A DNA stretch of 64,000 bases from assembly GCF_947489365.1 (NCBI RefSeq), contig NZ_CANLDB010000002.1, positions 186,001 to 250,000 on the forward strand, in the 5' to 3' direction. Below, piece by piece: positions 63,058 to 64,000 of the stretch (within the stretch, counting starts at the first letter, position 1; each line of letters opens with the position of its first letter). Made by a program: the position numbers and the translations under genes. This DNA comes from an uncultured Nocardioides sp. (GTDB lineage: Bacteria; Actinomycetota; Actinomycetes; Propionibacteriales; Nocardioidaceae). The notes under the pieces are model-generated. The model worked only from the letters and a program-made list of their open reading frames with translations, was not told the origin of the DNA and made no database searches.

Positions 63058-64000
63058 CTAGGGTGTGCCCGCTCCGTCGACGGCAGGACGGGACGATCGG
63101 AAGCGGACGTCGTCCACGCGGCGGGCCGCCTCGCGCACCCGCTCGGGCAGGGCGGGGTCCAGCTCGAGGCCGTCGAGCAGGTCGAGGTGACGGGCGCCCT
63201 CGGCGGTCATCAGCGACGCCACGCGGCGGTCGAGGTCGGACCGGGCGCGCGACGACAGCGACCGGACGGCCTGCTCGCCGAACACGGCGGCGAGCAACCG
63301 CTCCCCCAGGAGCGCGCTGTCGGCGGCATCGCCGGAGCTGACCAGGGCCCCCTGGGACTGGCTGAACACGACCACCATCAGCGCGACCGTGAGGCCGTCG
63401 GCGCCGAAGGCGAGGTAGCGGGCGGTCGAGCGCTTGTCGGAGCCCTCGGCCTTGACCATCCGCAACAGACCCTCCCGCCACTCGACGGCCAGGCGCTCGG
63501 CCCGGGCGCGGACGTCGGAGGTGGCGCGGCTGAGGTCGGACGACCCGGAGTCCAGGAGGCGGGCACCGGTCTCGTGCTCGCGCCAGGCCACGGCCGCCTG
63601 CTGGGCGGCGACCTTCGCATGCTCGACGAGCACGGCCACGAGGCTGCCCTGGATCGCGGCGGTGACGTGGTCCGCGGACTGCGGGCGTCCGCGGACGGCG
63701 TTGACGACGCGCTCGCGGAGCCGGCCGACGCGCTCCTCCAGGGTGCGCAGGAGGTCGCCGGTGCCGATGAGCTCCTGCCACTGCGCCAGCACCTCGCCGC
63801 GCAGCATGGTGCCGTCCGCCGTCGCCTCCTTGGCCGCGACGACCGCCTGGGCGTACGCCGCCTGCGACCTCTCGCGGAGCTCGGCGGCAGCGCGGAGCTG
63901 GTGCTCGTAGGCCCCGGCGAGGGTGTGGGACCGGGCGCCGAGGGTCCGGATGGCCCCACCGACGGTCCGCGCCGCGACCGCGGCCCGGGCGTCGGTGTCG
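63058..64000 (-). CDS. C-terminal part of a paired dynamin-like GTPase, cut by the right edge
   Basis: 314 residues visible; the frame is open to base 64000, so the N-terminal GTPase domain is outside the window. The visible part is helical and charged (EERVGRLRERVVNAV, AERLAVEWREGLLRMV) with a hydrophobic hairpin ARYLAFGADGLTVALMVVVFSQSQG. It resembles the C-terminal domain of the partner GTPase that accompanies the YfjP-type gene in actinobacteria. Identification rests mainly on this context. An internal ATG at 63807 is not the true start. Confidence 0.75.
   Translation of the reverse strand, partial: DTDARAAVAARTVGGAIRTLGARSHTLAGAYEHQLRAAAELRERSQAAYAQAVVAAKEATADGTMLRGEVLAQWQELIGTGDLLRTLEERVGRLRERVVNAVRGRPQSADHVTAAIQGSLVAVLVEHAKVAAQQAAVAWREHETGARLLDSGSSDLSRATSDVRARAERLAVEWREGLLRMVKAEGSDKRSTARYLAFGADGLTVALMVVVFSQSQGALVSSGDAADSALLGERLLAAVFGEQAVRSLSSRARSDLDRRVASLMTAEGARHLDLLDGLELDPALPERVREAARRVDDVRFRSSRPAVDGAGTP

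Overview
The window is 64 kb of very GC-rich chromosome from an actinomycete, most likely a member of the Nocardioidaceae (Nocardioides or a close relative). This rests on base composition, frequent GTG starts, a mycothiol-type DsbA protein, a ClgR box at clpP1, paired ClpP subunits, a long RNase E, and the Streptomyces/Nocardioides-type order proB-obgE-rpmA-rplU-rne ... rodA-mrdA-mreD-mreC-mreB-ndk ... folC-valS-clpX-clpP2-clpP1-tig. Most of the window is housekeeping. No transposase, integrase, CRISPR array, prophage or defence island was seen.

Layout. 1-6657 (minus): proB (cut by the left edge), obgE, rpmA, rplU and rne. 6970-15964: two members of the radical-SAM-linked pair (DUF2344 protein and TIGR03960 protein). 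They are separated by a 6.1 kb block with an AlkZ-like winged-helix protein, an MFS exporter, a GGDEF-EAL protein and a convergent EAL phosphodiesterase. 16038-21939 (minus): cell-shape operon rodA-mrdA-mreD-mreC-mreB, coupled by 4-base overlaps. 22294-31934: ndk, two tandem Gfo/Idh/MocA-like proteins, an LPDTG surface protein with Ig-like repeats, an AGE-family isomerase, DUF4233, folC and a GNAT protein, interspersed with palindromic intergenic repeats. 32013-34903 (plus): valS of archaeal type and a molbindin-like protein. 35025-40714 (minus): clpX, clpP2, clpP1, a lipase-like hydrolase, trigger factor and tRNA-Pro. 40730-43447: divergent MarR/MMPL pair and tRNA-Gly. 43499-47584 (minus): Nei-type glycosylase, rpiB, an HSL-type hydrolase and metG. 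47633-56696: PGRP amidase, YqeB and GPP34 proteins, DsbA-like protein, pepN, DUF5130, an MscS channel with a truncated globin, and a double-hotdog thioesterase. 56770-59480 (plus): thiolase, MarR, DUF1097. 59560-64000 (minus): ettA and two dynamin-like GTPases, the second cut by the right edge.

Functional groups: ribosome assembly and RNA decay (obgE, L27, L21, RNase E, EttA); rod-shape and lateral wall growth (Mre/Rod/PBP2); protein quality control (trigger factor feeding ClpXP1P2 under ClgR); aminoacylation (valS, metG); c-di-GMP turnover (diguanylate cyclase plus phosphodiesterase).

A recurring structural theme is leaderless transcription. At about a dozen genes a TANNNT hexamer ends 6-7 bases before the start codon, with no Shine-Dalgarno sequence. 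This was used to choose several starts. The most unusual items are a MarR gene with a near-ideal ribosome-binding site in front of an AUC codon, a 180-bp array of three direct and three inverted units between convergent genes, two perfect long palindromes, a GGDEF-EAL protein with a damaged EAL site next to an intact EAL protein, and tandem oxidoreductase-fold proteins lacking the usual catalytic lysine. I found no clear wholly new multigene system.
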